This document shows positions 23,624 to 35,484 of a DNA stretch of 64,000 bases, one piece after another. How positions within the stretch are numbered: position 1 is the first letter of the stretch; the number at the start of each line of letters is the position of its first letter. Both the position numbers and the translations under genes were made by a program. The DNA is from Nematostella vectensis (Eukaryota > Cnidaria > Anthozoa > Actiniaria > Edwardsiidae). The DNA is taken from the NCBI RefSeq assembly GCF_932526225.1, contig NC_064035.1:21319969-21383968 (forward strand), read 5' to 3'. The notes under the pieces are model-generated. The model made no database searches. It saw only the letters and a list, made by a program, of their open reading frames with translations, and was not told where the DNA came from.

Positions 23624-24345
23624 GTGAGTAACGTCAATTTGGCTTATCTTGGCTATCGATGCATTTATTGATGTTGTTTTAAGTCGGCAAAAGATCATGG
23701 CAAGATTCAATTATCAACAAGTTTATATTTATCGATCATTCTAGAATGCTGCATGTAATCAGAATTGTTACATACATACACAATACGCATATATAATCGT
23801 TCGCGAAAAGTTAAATTTTGGGCGATTTCTAGACGTATCAATGTGTTAACAATAAAGTTGCCCGCGGATATTTTTTAATCAAAATCTTTCTGATTGTTAG
23901 GACTTTTTTTCAGGAAATATAAGTAGAGTTTTAGAAGACGCTCCACTACTCGAGATATAGGCCCTTGAAACGGAGCATAGCGCATGCTATGTAGATATAA
24001 AAAATAATAGGCTATATGTTTCATTGATTCGTATAAGATGTTGACCAATCCATCGATATCATGCTGCTTTCAAATGTACTTATATAGTTCAGTCGCTAAG
24101 ATGAAATTCGTGTGATGAAGTGCTGCTTTTTCGATTTTGAAGGTCAAAAAAGAGGTGTTTACAAAAAAATGTTTTTTTTTAAAAAAACGTTGTTGGGTCA
24201 ATCGATCGGTGATATAATATTCTTCATTAAATTTTGGTTTTTGGGCCGGTTTCCAAATTTTCTCAAATCTTACAGTCAACTTCTCTTCGAGATGTGGTAA
24301 TCTTTTTTTTATGAATCACTTTTTACCAATCACAGAAGCACTGGC
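23624..24345 (+). other. Start of the intron after the E2F-like exon
   Basis: Begins GTGAGTAACG. About 240 bp match the sequence after broken copy 1 (17043-17280). The part from about 24065 matches the downstream part of U4, including TTGGGTCAATCGATCGGTGATATAAT. Short frames on both strands (24070-24300) are not credible genes. Confidence 0.5.
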
Positions 24346-25340
24346 GTCAGTGAATTTAGGCGGAGGCATTTCTGACAGGAGTGGCATTATTAGTATTCCT
24401 TCTCGTTGAATTTTTATTTTATTTTAAGGGAGTGTGGATTTGAAAGGCAAAGAAAAGAGCTGTTTTCAAATTTCAATTGATATTTTTCCCTACGCCGTAA
24501 TACTCTTCATACGCTCTCTATATTGCCGCTGAGAACCCATAAAAGCTATTTTATCGCAGGCTACTGAGAGTGGCAGGCAGCAAATAACGAAGACACATCC
24601 TTTAGAGCCCTGGTGCTGGAAATAGAAAACATTTGATTAATGTATAAGAATAGACTATGCCGATAAAGGGATAGCGATAACACATTTTATTCTTGTTAAC
24701 CAGGAGCTCATCATTAACTCGTTTCATGAAAAAGATCAAAACTTCTTGAATAAATCCCCCTATTTTTCGCCTAAAGGGAAGGCTTTTAGTGTTTCGCTTT
24801 TTGTCGTGTGTAATGGAATACCAGCACAGGTTTCAAGCAGGCGTGGAGCGAATGCTTGAAAAATATTTCTTATCAATATGAGCTTTGTGACACAAAGTAG
24901 ATTTAGTGTTAAAAAACTTTTTTCGAAGAGAAGCGATGCCTCGCTTGGCCTGATAGGCTTCGAGTTTCTTTTACTTTTAAAGAAGTGTTAAAGGTCTTGA
25001 GCAGGGATAGAAAAAGCTGCTAGACAATTGAACGAAATTGGACGTGTGTACATCCTTCTAGCTGGCTTGGTAAAGAAATCCGGTAGAGGCATGCTTTCAA
25101 ATGTACAAATGTAGATCAGTCGCTAGAAACTCGTTTGTTTGATTATTTTTCCTAATACTTAACAATTTTTGAAAAATGCTGCTTTATTTTCGAAGGTAAA
25201 AGAAATGGTGTTTACAAAAAATGGTCTCTTTTTTAAAAATTTATTGGGTCAATCGATCGGTGATATAATATATTTCATTAAATTTTGACTTTTCTCGAAT
25301 CCTACTTTCAACATCTTTTCGATATGTGATAATCCTTTAT
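24346..25340. repeat. Tandem unit U4
   Basis: Diverged copy of U3: GCGTCAGTGAATTTAGGCGG at about 24347, the leader, the 5' UTR-like segment at about 24660-24877, a broken exon, then the downstream segment. About 500-700 bp present in U3 after the exon are missing. Confidence 0.8.
24878..25093 (+). pseudogene. E2F-like winged-helix exon, broken copy 2
   Basis: Starts with the same ATGAGCTTTGTGACACAAAG as the intact exon, but has an in-frame TAA shortly after LLLLLKK (AAGTGTTAAAGG). It also has a deletion across the recognition helix region (AATTGAACGAAATTGGACGTG instead of the RRRMYD codons). It ends in GGTAGAGGCATG, where sequence from far downstream is joined, so the splice donor is lost. 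More diverged than copy 1, hence probably older. Confidence 0.8.
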
Positions 25341-25425
25341 CTTATTAATTTTTCTCTTTTTGCTTGTTATAAGAGTCCGTTCTCAAACAATATTTTTTTG
25401 TTTGGCTTCAAACACGCACGCGCGC

Positions 25426-25435
25426 TATAAAAGGG
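25426..25435 (+). promoter_or_regulatory. Candidate TATA box
   Basis: TATAAAAGGG in a locally GC-rich stretch, followed at +15 to +22 by a GC-box-like CCGCCCCC. A transcription start would be expected near 25456-25465. No open frame of note follows, so the product, if any, is unknown. Confidence 0.3.
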
Positions 25436-25439
25436 ATAG

Positions 25440-26690
25440 CTCCGCCCCCTTTTCCGCAAGCTCTCGCACAAGTCGTCGTCATTGAGTGAGGACCTCTGAA
25501 ACTGCCAGAAAACATAGCAAAAAGTAAAGCCGTACGACAAACTACGACAACTGTAAAGTACAAGAGATTATCAAAGAACTATCAGCATATTAGGGAAAGT
25601 GTTTGGAGTCAGTTCTCTTCAAAAACAAAAGCAAAAATTGTCATTAAGAAAATCAACAAAGCGCGCGCTCGTTTGAATTGAAAAATAAAATTCAAAAAAG
25701 CGTGCGCGCGCTTATTTGAAATGGCGTCATTCGGTGTCCTACCTTCTTTTTCGATTTGTTATAACACAAAAGGCTAAGAAATAGACTGTGTTTACTTCAA
25801 TGATGTGTTTACGAGCAATCTTGAGCTCTATTTTAGCTTTCTGGCCTCTCTCTACGGAGCTCTGCCCTGAGTGAAGTCAAATGAAGAATTACAGCTTGCC
25901 TAAGATAAGTCCCTTTTCTAGTGCGCGCTCGTGTTTAAATAATTATTTGTTGGATGGTATATTACAACTACCTATCTAATGTTCTTTTTTTCTTAATGAT
26001 GACAGTGTCGGATGTGTAGACGACTCCTTGTTTTGATTTAACTTTAAGATAGTTATCGTTGTTACTTTCATCGTGTACTTGAATATGGTGTGGTGGATTT
26101 ATTGTTGAGAAGTCCTAAGGAAAGGGGGGAGAGAAAAAAAATAGAATAGTAGAAATATATGTGAATTAGACAGGAAGTGATCAGATTCAGGTATAACAGT
26201 CGATTTGTTCCGGCCAGGAGTTTCTTTCCGGCCGGAACTGTTTTACTAGGATTTTCGTACAGGTTCAAAGGAGAAATGACATGATGCATCTTGATTCAAA
26301 TATACTACCTTTTTGCGTGATGTCATCATTCACTCACGATCTTGCAAACACTGGCGGACTAATTTTTCGTTCATCTGTTTCAAACGATGTTTTTAAACTC
26401 ATGTTTTTAAACTTACCATAGTTTCTCGGAACCGTAGCTCGACTGGCAAACGTTAGAACTCGCTGAACGATTAGTTGCTATTGTGTCATCGCTCGTTTTG
26501 CAGTGTTTTTTCTTTCGGGTAGGTACAAAGCGGTACACTCTTCTAGCTGGAACTTTGTTTCACCATATCATACAGTCAATTCGCTGTGGAATTAAGTTTA
26601 CTTTTTTTGTTGTACATTTAACCTTGAACATGAGGCATTCAAGCAAATCCAGATCTTTCATTATTACTTGCAATTCTACGTTTTTACTGC
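25440..26690. other. Unassigned intronic or intergenic sequence
   Basis: No convincing exon. It contains clusters of GCGCGCGCT words (25660-25715) and a hairpin with 9-bp arms (GTTCCGGCC at 26207, GGCCGGAAC at 26230, 14-base loop). Short frames (26068-26289 minus, 26483-26797 plus) have no recognisable content. Confidence 0.4.
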
Positions 26691-26699
26691 CATGTCATT

Positions 26700-26990
26700 A
26701 TGAATTGTACGGGCCCGTACCTAGGAGGGGTGCGAACGCCCCCCCCCCCCCCTCCCTTCCCCACAATGACCAAAGGTCCACTTTCGGTTCTCAATAGATG
26801 TGCTATTATTTGTAGACAAAACTCACTCTGGTATGTAGCCAAATCCGACATTAAACCTCCCCTAGAGATACTGCAAAGGCGTGGTCAGATTTTTATCAGA
26901 GAACTCCCCCCCCCGGAAATATTAGGTCCCCTTTTTTTATTTCGCACCCCCTTCCCCCTCCCCCCCCCAGAAAAATCCTCGGTATGGGCC
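26700..26990. repeat. C-rich repeat with GTACGGGCCCGTAC palindrome
   Basis: Begins at a 14-bp perfect palindrome (26706-26719) and CCTAGGAGGGG, then holds several long C runs. It looks like a dispersed repeat fragment, and proline-rich frames across it are artefacts. It abuts M copy 3. Confidence 0.45.
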
Positions 26991-26992
26991 TG

Positions 26993-29614
26993 TTGCATTG
27001 GCCCCTCCAAATGGATCAAACAAGCACTCAAGAGTCTTTTGGTTAATTCTTATTTCCCTTCATATAGGTTCCACTATCTATATTTTGTTTTTATCAAAAT
27101 AGCATTCTAACAAGCTTTGACCTTGTGAAGTATATATCAAGGATGTAACAGTATTCCAAAGAATTAGATGCCATACTGTAGTTTTCATGTACTGCAACTG
27201 ATTATTCAGAAGAATGTGTTGAAATTAAACTCCACAAATATACCTCCTGACATGCATTACATATTGGTGCACCCACCCTTTGGCCTTTGTTTTAGAAACT
27301 TTGGATCCACCCATACAGGCTACTAAAAAATGAATGCAATGAAGGCAAATCCTAAATGAAAGTGCTTAATTCCAGTTTCTGATTACAAATCAAACCATGT
27401 TCATTGATCTATGTTGGGGGCAGAGAGGAGTAAATATACAAATTAACAAAAAGTCAATGGGGAGCGGAGAAAGGGAGAAATGTGACTCTATTTGAAGAAA
27501 TGTTACTCTATTCTAAAACATTTATAACAATAATACAATAATAACTTCACTGAGCACTTTCCTAATATTTTTTCCCTTTCCCTATTACCTTTTGGATTGA
27601 TATAAAACTGTTTTCTTTACAAATTTATTATTGAAAAAGCACAAGTCTGTTGTTATCTTTATATAATTTAAGTACCTTGATCTAATAAAAACCCCTTCCC
27701 TTTATAGAAGTAAAGAACTTGTATCAAAGCTACATTCTGACCAGCTTTGCCCTTGCAAAGAAACAAATAATGAATGAAATAGCATTCCAAAGATAGAATG
27801 ATATAGTTATTCATTTCAGGTGCCATATGGAAGTTTTGTCTATCACATACTGGTAATACTCCATCACCAAGGATATTACAGTCATGCATTACGTATTGGT
27901 GCACCCACCCTTTAGCATGGTGGCCTCCAAAATTAAATTCAATGAAGAAGAACAAATTTACTTGGGAAGCAAATTCTAAAAAAATCCTTGATATTACTGA
28001 AATGTCTAATTTCAAACCTAACCTATTTTAATTTATTCAGGGTGCAGAAGGGAAACAGCAAATAATTATCAATTGCATACAAAAATAGTCAGCACAGAGA
28101 AAAAAGGAAGAAATGGGAGTATATCTTTGAAAAAAAAAATTAACAGTGATGCAACAACACTCTCCTAACATTTCCCCTTTCATCATTATCTTTAGGTTGA
28201 TAGATAAATGTTTTCTTTACAGATTTATCATTGGAGAGCAAGTATCTTGCTCTAAATAAACCTATTACACTTATACTGTTGTATAAAAGTAAGAAATCCC
28301 CTGTTATATTATCTTAAGACATTTGCGTATTATTATGCCTTCCAGCCTTTAAAAGCAATCATGACCCTCAGGTAGTCCTTGGTTGGTTTTACCTAAATGA
28401 AAGTGAAATCAATAAATTATTTTTTTCTTTCAAAACAATATTTTTATCATGCCATTTATAACCTTACTAATTTTCCACAACCATTTGAATAAAAATAAAT
28501 AAACACATTAAAAAGTATGCAAGAGAAGAGAAAATTCCTTTGTAATTGTAAAGTTAATGTTGTTATGATAATGTTTAAAAAATGTTGCTGTAACTTTGAA
28601 AAGACTAAATACACAGAATATAAAGACAAAAAAAGGTCTTCTTCAGCAATATATGACAGGATGATATTTGTCAGCCTTTATCAAATATCTCAACGCAGTC
28701 AATAGAGAGAACGAAGAATGTCAAAGGATGTGTTATGCTCAACATGTTTGATTAGACCACGAATTCTCAAAGCACTCTAGAAACAAATGTATAAATCCAA
28801 GTAGCTAAGTGGCATTGATACAGTAACTAGACTACTACGTATTTCTGTCGTTAAATTCTTACTTACCGTTAGGAATATACGCCTGAATTTATAGAACTTG
28901 TAAGTATTTACGTATTTACAATTTTCATGGCGATTTTCGGTGGAATAAAAACCATTTAAATGAAAGTTAAAATTATAAGCGGAATTCAAGTAGATGGTAT
29001 TTTAGCCAATCAAAACAAGAATATATGACTTTGATATGGCATCTTGACGTCAAACTAAAGCTGGTACAGTGTTTTAGTCTGAGCGATTGGTTATGGAAAA
29101 AACGAACAAACGATCATTATAAAGCACAACAATAAAAGAAAAATAACTTTCACATTCTCAATACAAATCGTCGTCTAAAACTCACCTTGGCAGTTTTTTT
29201 TTCGCTTTCTGTTGTGGTTGTGTTCGCTTTTGTTGTGAACTATGAAGTTGTCGAATTTCTGCTAGCAAGGAACTCGTCGACACAAGTGAATGATTTTTAT
29301 AGCTGAAAACAGACATCAAGGCCCTTTCTTCTCAGGATCTCCTTACATAAATATAGACGTGAATGAATGTACAATGGTAGTGTATCGCCTCTATAGTTCT
29401 CTTTTTAGCTGTTACGACGGGCAGGATTCACGAACACTCGGGTAGATTTTACTATCGACTCGTACTTCAGACAAAACGGTTCCTAAAAGACTTCAGTCCA
29501 TTTGAATCCGCATATTTTCTCATTAAATACTGCATAAAAACCAAGTCGCATAGCTTACCATATTTCTATTCATATGGAGCTCCGCGCGCGGCCTGCGGCC
29601 GCGCTGGCTCCGCT
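26993..29614 (+). mobile_element. M element copy 3
   Basis: Diverged from copies 1 and 2, left end missing. Shared landmarks: AGATGCCATACTGTAGTTTTCATGTACTG (about 27168), GCATTACATATTGGTGCACCC (27255), repeats of the CCCTTTC...ATTACCTTTTGG motif (27570 and 28180), and CCCTCAGGTAGTCCTTGGTTGG (28370). The right end carries the GCGCGGCC-TGC-GGCCGCGC hairpin and GCTGGCTCCGCT. It ends exactly where piggyBac coding sequence starts. No coding capacity. Confidence 0.7.
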
Positions 29615-31138
29615 AAAAATGCAGCCATACTCCACAGCGAGGTTTTTGTCTTGTAAAAATAAAAACCTATCCGCTGATCGACTATGTCGGTGCCACCCTT
29701 GGTAAAATCGTAAAGCTTGTATATGGAGGGTTTGTATTTGACATCGTGATTAGTCACTCCCAATAAAGGCTGGACTGTTGATAACAACATTGCGCTTTGC
29801 CGACGATTTGTTTTTCACAACATCAGAGTAAAGAACGAGCTTCTTCCCATAGCACGTCTTTGGAGAACTCTTCTCTGTCATCAACTTTCTTGAACTTATC
29901 AGGAAGGCCCCTGCGATTTGAGTTAGAGTTCCGATTGAAGTGATGTGACGCTCAGCAGCCACTTGCACAAAGGGATGGACGTATACAGCCGATCAAAAGG
30001 CAAATTCCTTCCTCTAAGGCTCCTGTTTTCTTCTAGCCGTTTGATCATTGACTTGTCAATCGCATCAGTGCCAGGTACGTAATAATCGGCAGGCTGGCCT
30101 ACCGGTTTGCCACTATAAACCGCGACTGTAAATGTGAATGGGTATCGTGCTGTATTGATGGACTTGAAAAGTAGTCCATACTTTGCCGGCTTGCCTGGGT
30201 TGAACTGCTTGAAGCTGATCTGATTTCTCATCGGGTAGAGGGTTTAATCTAAAGAGGTAATCATCGGGGATAATTGATTTGCCGCATTGGGTATTGAAGC
30301 TCTCAAATAATTCACGGAACGCATCATCAAACCGCAAGTTTGCCATTAGGAACTTGAAGCGGTTCTTCCCCATTGTTGCACTGAAGACTGGATGGCCTGT
30401 CTTGTCGCTAAACAGACGTTCAGCACTATGGTCATTCAAACAGAGGATACCTTTGTGGTAGAGCAGACCGATCCAGGCGGTGACCTCTTCAGCCGATGTA
30501 ATGCCAATGTAGGTATTTCGGTCGTCGGACAATGCTTCAGCGGAAAGACTTGATCGAAAAGCTGAAATTCTCTTATTTGTATGACGAACTGTAGAGGCTA
30601 TCATTTCCTCTGTGACAAAAAGGCGCCAGCATTGCTCAGGCTCTTTGGCTCTTTTGGTAGCATTTCTCAAGCCAACCGGACCTCTTCTTAAATCGTGTCT
30701 TCCCTGTCTTCCTTCTTGAGGGGTTCTTTCTCTGCTCCACTTGATCATTTTCCCAGGATCACCCTTTCTTTTCGGCTTTTCCAGATAGATTTCAAAGGCT
30801 CGTGGATTTTCAGGAAGATTAAATGGAGAGTAGTTTTCTTTATCCAAACATGTGTCAATACTTCTAACAAGCTTTCTCTTAGTTAAAAGTTTCCTCTTTG
30901 TACAGGACTGCTCAAAACTCTCATTGAAATCTACCTCGGCCTCTTCATCGTCAAGATCTTTATCAGAAGACAGAGCAACTGCAGCTGATGGTGAAATGCC
31001 ATAATCATACTCTGGATCTGAATCAGATGGCAAAGAGTTAAGATCTTCCAGATCGTCGTCGTCATCATCTGAGTCGGCTAGAATCACCTCGACTACTTCC
31101 CCGGTCGTAAATGTGCGCTTTTGTGCAGTATTGGCCAT
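29615..31138 (-). pseudogene. piggyBac-like transposase, frameshifted and truncated
   Basis: Reads from an ATG at 31138 (MANTAQKR..., with an acidic N-terminus DSDDDDDDLEDL) leftwards. Recognisable piggyBac blocks: WRLFVTEEMIASTV, IGITSAEEVTAWIGLL, LMANLRFDD, FNPGKPAKYGLLFKS, FDRLYTSIPLCKWLL (catalytic Asp) and KPSIYKLYDFTKGGTDIVDQ (catalytic Asp). The frame changes at about 30230 and about 29960-29930 and again near 29780. Next to the first catalytic Asp (LD-TLYPMRNQ region, about 30240) a TAA stands where family members have Glu. The C-terminus and its zinc-binding region are missing because the sequence runs straight into the M element terminus. An unspliced further ATG upstream (31228) is less likely. 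No function is expected. Confidence 0.85.
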
Positions 31139-31228
31139 TTTAGGGGGAACCCTGACTAACACAGCTTTACATCGTGGGCGCCGCCATTTTGTATCAAACA
31201 ATTGATTGCTGATCCCATAATGCAGCAC

Positions 31229-32519
31229 TCTCTATTTCCTTACAATGAAAGCTAATCAAGTTTTCTCACTCTGGCTTTAGAAATTAAGAGAGACAGAGTA
31301 ACACAAGCAATCATAAACATGAAAAAGACTGTTATAATTTTCTACTTCAAATAATATAAGATCACATAAATTCCTGTTTTTTCTTTTGATGAGCAAAAAT
31401 CCCCACCCCTCCAAAAGTGTTGTTTTTCTACTTTTTATTTACAATAGGAATATAAAAAGGAATTTTTTTTTAAATTTAGATGTTAGTTTAAAAAGAAAAA
31501 ACAGCGATTTTTAGCTAATTATGTGACATCAGCATCCGCCATCTTGGATCCGCCATCTTGGATTTAATAAGAGCTATTTGTTTTAATTAATGCAAACTGG
31601 GTAGCAGAATCTAAAGCTTTTTCACAATACTTAAAATTCGTTTCGAGTTATATTAATGATTTCAAATAGATATGATTTTTTTGCTATTTTTTCGAGCACT
31701 ATTTCGAGAAGGTTAAAATAGGGATGAAAATTTTTATTGTTTTTTTTTTCAAAACTTCGTATAAAGCGTTTATATGACATGGATTTACGTTGATCTTATC
31801 AATAGTTGATCTTAACGGCTTAAAGCGTTCATTAAACCTATATCTCAAAACTTGGTTGCTATGGTTACCAGGGTACACATTTAAAATTTTTGTTTACACC
31901 AAACTGTTCCCAGATAAATTTTAGGAAAAGTCGGAAAATTTCAATGTTCTAGCCTACTAGTTCAAAAGTTATTACAGCTTAAAGTTGCTGGGGGCCTTAA
32001 AAGCCCCCCCCCCCCCGGTCTGAATAGAGTTAATATTGGGAAATTTTGGCCTGTTTCAGCTTATCTGGGTAGACACACAGGGAGACTGACAAATTAAATA
32101 GCTTCGCAAGAGGGTAACTCGGGATATCTCTGAACTCCTTGTGCGTTGGACACAAATAGAGCCCATATGATTTACTGTTAGGGATAGGTAGGATTTCCAA
32201 TTGCACAACAGATGGTGTTACTGGACGGAATAAAAACTATTCGAGAGGAAAAGTAGCACTCGGTAAAAACTTATGATGTTCCTGATTCGAAGGAGGTAAT
32301 TTGTATGCGAGTTGACACCCTACAGAGGCACAGTGATTGCTCATAACATTTGCTATCTTTCACGGGTTCTTTGTCGTTAGAGTTTTGCGGGTCTTTAATT
32401 CTTGCGAGGCATGTCCTTGATTTAGATTCCCGCGAAAGTACTTGATTGATTCCTTCCTTCGTTTTTTTGTTCATATTTGTGACGTTTTGTTCAAAGTATT
32501 TAGAGCAATAGGGGAGCTA
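31229..32519. other. Unassigned AT-rich sequence
   Basis: No gene seen. It includes a tandem CCGCCATCTTGGAT pair at about 31535-31563 and a C run at about 32006. The minus frame 32271-32474 is not recognised. Confidence 0.4.
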
Positions 32520-32745
32520 TTACTAGCCCCATAGATATATAGAAATGGTCTGTAACTATGCGACTCAGTTTTTGTGGTCAATGATGTCATCATGAATCCT
32601 GGATAAAGATCATTCATATTAATGCTAGCTACGAATATTGTCTAATATTGTCTAATTACGTGTGAAAGTCTATGTAAAAGCGTGGTTGAAAGTTTTGAAG
32701 AGTCAAGTCTTGTACTCGAGTCAAGTCAGCATAAATATCAGAGTA
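32520..32745 (-). repeat. M right-end module, reverse orientation
   Basis: Reverse complement of about 44430-44790, sharing AGAAATGGTCT...CGACTCAGTTTTTGTGGTCA and GAAAGTTTTGAAGAGTCAAG. It directly precedes M copy 5 and belongs to the same repeat superfamily. Confidence 0.65.
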
Positions 32746-32754
32746 AAGAGAAAA

Positions 32755-33206
32755 ATATATACAGATTTAGGCACTGCCTGAAAGCGGAGCCAGCAATGAA
32801 CACCTTTTAAGGGGGATCTAGATATTTTTTTATAATGAGATTAAAAAGATGTCAGTTTTTACTGCCATGTAATTATGAATAGTCAATAGAGAGAGAAAAA
32901 AGGAACCGGGACTATATCTTTGATGTAAAAACTAACAGTAATGCAACTGCATTAACAGCAATGCAACTTGATTGAGCACTCTCCTAACATATCCCCTTTC
33001 TTCATTATCTTTAGGTTGATAGAATAAATGTTTTCTTTACAGATTTATCATTGTGCATTAAGACAAAGTTTCTTGGTCTAAAAAACCCTATTACACTTAT
33101 ACTGCTGTATCAAAGTAAGAAAAGTCACCTACATTTGCCTATTCTTACCTACATTTGCCATTAGCATCAATCATGGCCCTCAGGTAGTCCTTGGTTGGTT
33201 TTATCC
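32755..33206 (+). mobile_element. M element copy 5, left part
   Basis: Starts with the terminal TTTAGGCACTGCCTGAAAGCGGAGCCAGC. It is internally deleted relative to copy 1 and is split by the TTAA-flanked P element at CAGGTAGTCCTTGGTTGGTTTTATCC. It continues at 35260-35484. Confidence 0.7.
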
Positions 33207-33210
33207 TTAA

Positions 33211-35255
33211 GGCAAACGTCAAACCGAACTTGAGCCGAATCAATTTAATAACTGGTGCGTGTCAGAGTGGAGCTTATTTCCGGTGGCGGCATACGTCGAT
33301 CCTATTCCTCAGAATACAATTCATTTTGATTAATCAATTTCATACTTTTGTGGAATTTGCACGAAATAATTCAATACGATTTCATTATTGTCTCAGAACA
33401 AAAGACTATACGGGAATATGCACGTTCACATACGAGCGTGCGCAGCTCGGAAAATATAATCATTACCGACCAATACATTTGAAATAAGCACATTTGTTGC
33501 ACATCGGTAATTCGCGTTTCAGGTACGCATTTGTGCCTTCTGACTTCTGTAGCTTCGCCATATTGTTGGTCGTAAAGCGCATGCTCTTTAAGGGGGACCC
33601 GGCTTTAATTTTGTGGGCGAGAGGGTGCACTAACAGATTTTGTTCAAAAGTTTGAATTTAAATCAAATATTTTCTCATTTACATAATATCAAGAGAGCAT
33701 AAGATAAGAGAGGGACACTTTGGTATTGCCCGCGGGCCATGTCGATTCCGGAAAATATAATCATTACCGACCAATACATTTGAAATAAGCACATTTGTTG
33801 CACATCGGTAATTCGCGTTTCAGGTACGCATTTGTGCCTTCTGACTTCTGTAGCTTCGCCATATTGTTGGTCAGTACGTAAAGCGCATGCTCTTTAAGGG
33901 GGACCCGGCTTTAATTTTGTGGGCGAGAGGGTGCACTAACAGATTTTGTTCAAAAGTTTGAATTTAAATCAAATATTTTCTCATTTACATAATATCAAGA
34001 GAGCATAAATAAGAGAGGGACACTTTGGTATTGCCCGCGGGCCATGTCGATTCCGAATCTGGCTATTTTTAGTAACCACCACCCCACCACGCGCGTGAGC
34101 ATTTTTACTCACCCTACCCCCGCGCTTTGGCATTTACATCTTGTTGTTTGCCGCTGTTTTGTGACTTCAAACCGAAAAGCACCCTATTTATACCATCGAA
34201 AATTCCATTCTAGCATCAAGGGTACGGGCAGTTGCGGTTTATTAAGGGGATGTAGTACTTCGAGGATTGCAAGATTTCAAAAACGAGTCTTCATTCAAAA
34301 TCAAGAGCGGAAAAACCTTGTGCTTCAAACACCGTTTTCGCTCTAACTTGCTGCTTCTTCGTGGTTTCTCAACATTCATTATCTTCCTAATAGTCAAATG
34401 AAATCTGTTAGACATTAGATATGATATTGATTTTCGTGAATATTCCTGTGAATTGAGAAGGAATCCAAGAAAAATACATTTTATAAAACTATCCTTATAG
34501 CGAGGGAATGCATTTACGTGATGATCAAAGCCAGGAAGCTGAAGTATCTGAGCTTTTGTAATAGTGAGAAAATAAAGAGGGAGATATTTCTGTACTTCTT
34601 TGATGTTGTTATTATTATATGTTATATTATTATGTTGTTATTATACAAGCTGGAGTCGGGATTTGAATGAAACGCGGTATCACAGCCATTTTATCGCTCG
34701 TCCGTTTTTTTTTCTTCTTTCTTCTTCATTCGACTTCGCCGCTCAGACAAACAAAACAGTCAAACTATTCAGGGATTTAGCTTTCTGTGAGTATATTTGC
34801 CAATCTTGCTTACTTCAGTTAGACTTGTTTTCTTCTTCCGAGTTATTTTACATAATCTCTTTTCATTCCGATCGAGTTGGCAAAACAACAACACGCAACC
34901 CGCGGGGGAGTAGGACAAAATAAAAGGAGCAAATCCTCACGCGCAGTGGTGGGGTGCTGGTTACTAAAAATAGCCAGATTCGGAATCGACATGGCGCGCG
35001 GGTTATACCAAATTGTCCCTCTCTTATATTATGCTCTCTTGATAATATACTTATCTTATTCGGTTCAAGTATAATACGACCTATGCCGCCAGGCCGCACC
35101 AGACACGATTCGATTCGACTAGGCGACTCGAACTCGAATCTATTAACCACGCTCGAACTGATTTGGTGCATACGTTGTACCTTCAATGTACCAGTTCCAA
35201 AACAATAGGTTCGACTGAATTAGGTACATGTTCGGTTCGACGTATGAGTTATGCC
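33211..35255. mobile_element. P element copy 1 (TTAA-flanked), with nested insertion and internal duplication
   Basis: Flanked by TTAA (33207-33210 and 35256-35259). Ends GGCAAACGTC and CGTATGAGTTATGCC are inverted copies of one another apart from small differences. A shorter relative (49453-50160) shows the uninterrupted structure. Two later events are visible: insertion of the element at 33996-35041, and a direct duplication of about 301 bp (33450-33750 and 33751-34051). The TTAA target is the hallmark of piggyBac, so I infer a non-autonomous piggyBac-type element; no transposase is encoded. Confidence 0.75.
33996..35041. mobile_element. Element nested in P copy 1, 7-bp target duplication
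   Basis: Ends CAAGAGAGCATAA and TTATGCTCTCTTG form inverted repeats of roughly 110 bp (33996-34095 against 34935-35041). They are flanked by ATAATAT at 33989-33995 and 35042-35048. P copy 2 lacks the insertion. The internal 840 bp have no recognised coding region (the frame at 34600-34923 is low complexity and hydrophobic). Confidence 0.75.
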
Positions 35256-35259
35256 TTAA

Positions 35260-35484
35260 GTATCTTTTTTTTTCAAAACAATAATTTCATCATGCCATGT
35301 ATAACCTTACCATTTTTTAATAACTATTTGAATAAAAATAGATAAACACATTAGATAGTATGCAAGATGCACACAATTTAAGCTTAAGCAAAAATATATA
35401 GGTAATAGGGTTGCATTAACTGTAAAGTTAATGTATTTATGATAATGTTAATAAGTTGCTGTATCTTCAAAAAGACTAAACACA
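35260..35484 (+). mobile_element. M element copy 5, right part
   Basis: Continues copy 5 after the P insertion (CATCATGCCATGTATAACCTTACC...), then is cut off by the left end of M copy 4. Confidence 0.65.

Noticed and set aside
26700-27110. Proline-rich protein frame
   Set aside because: Arises from C runs in a repeat.
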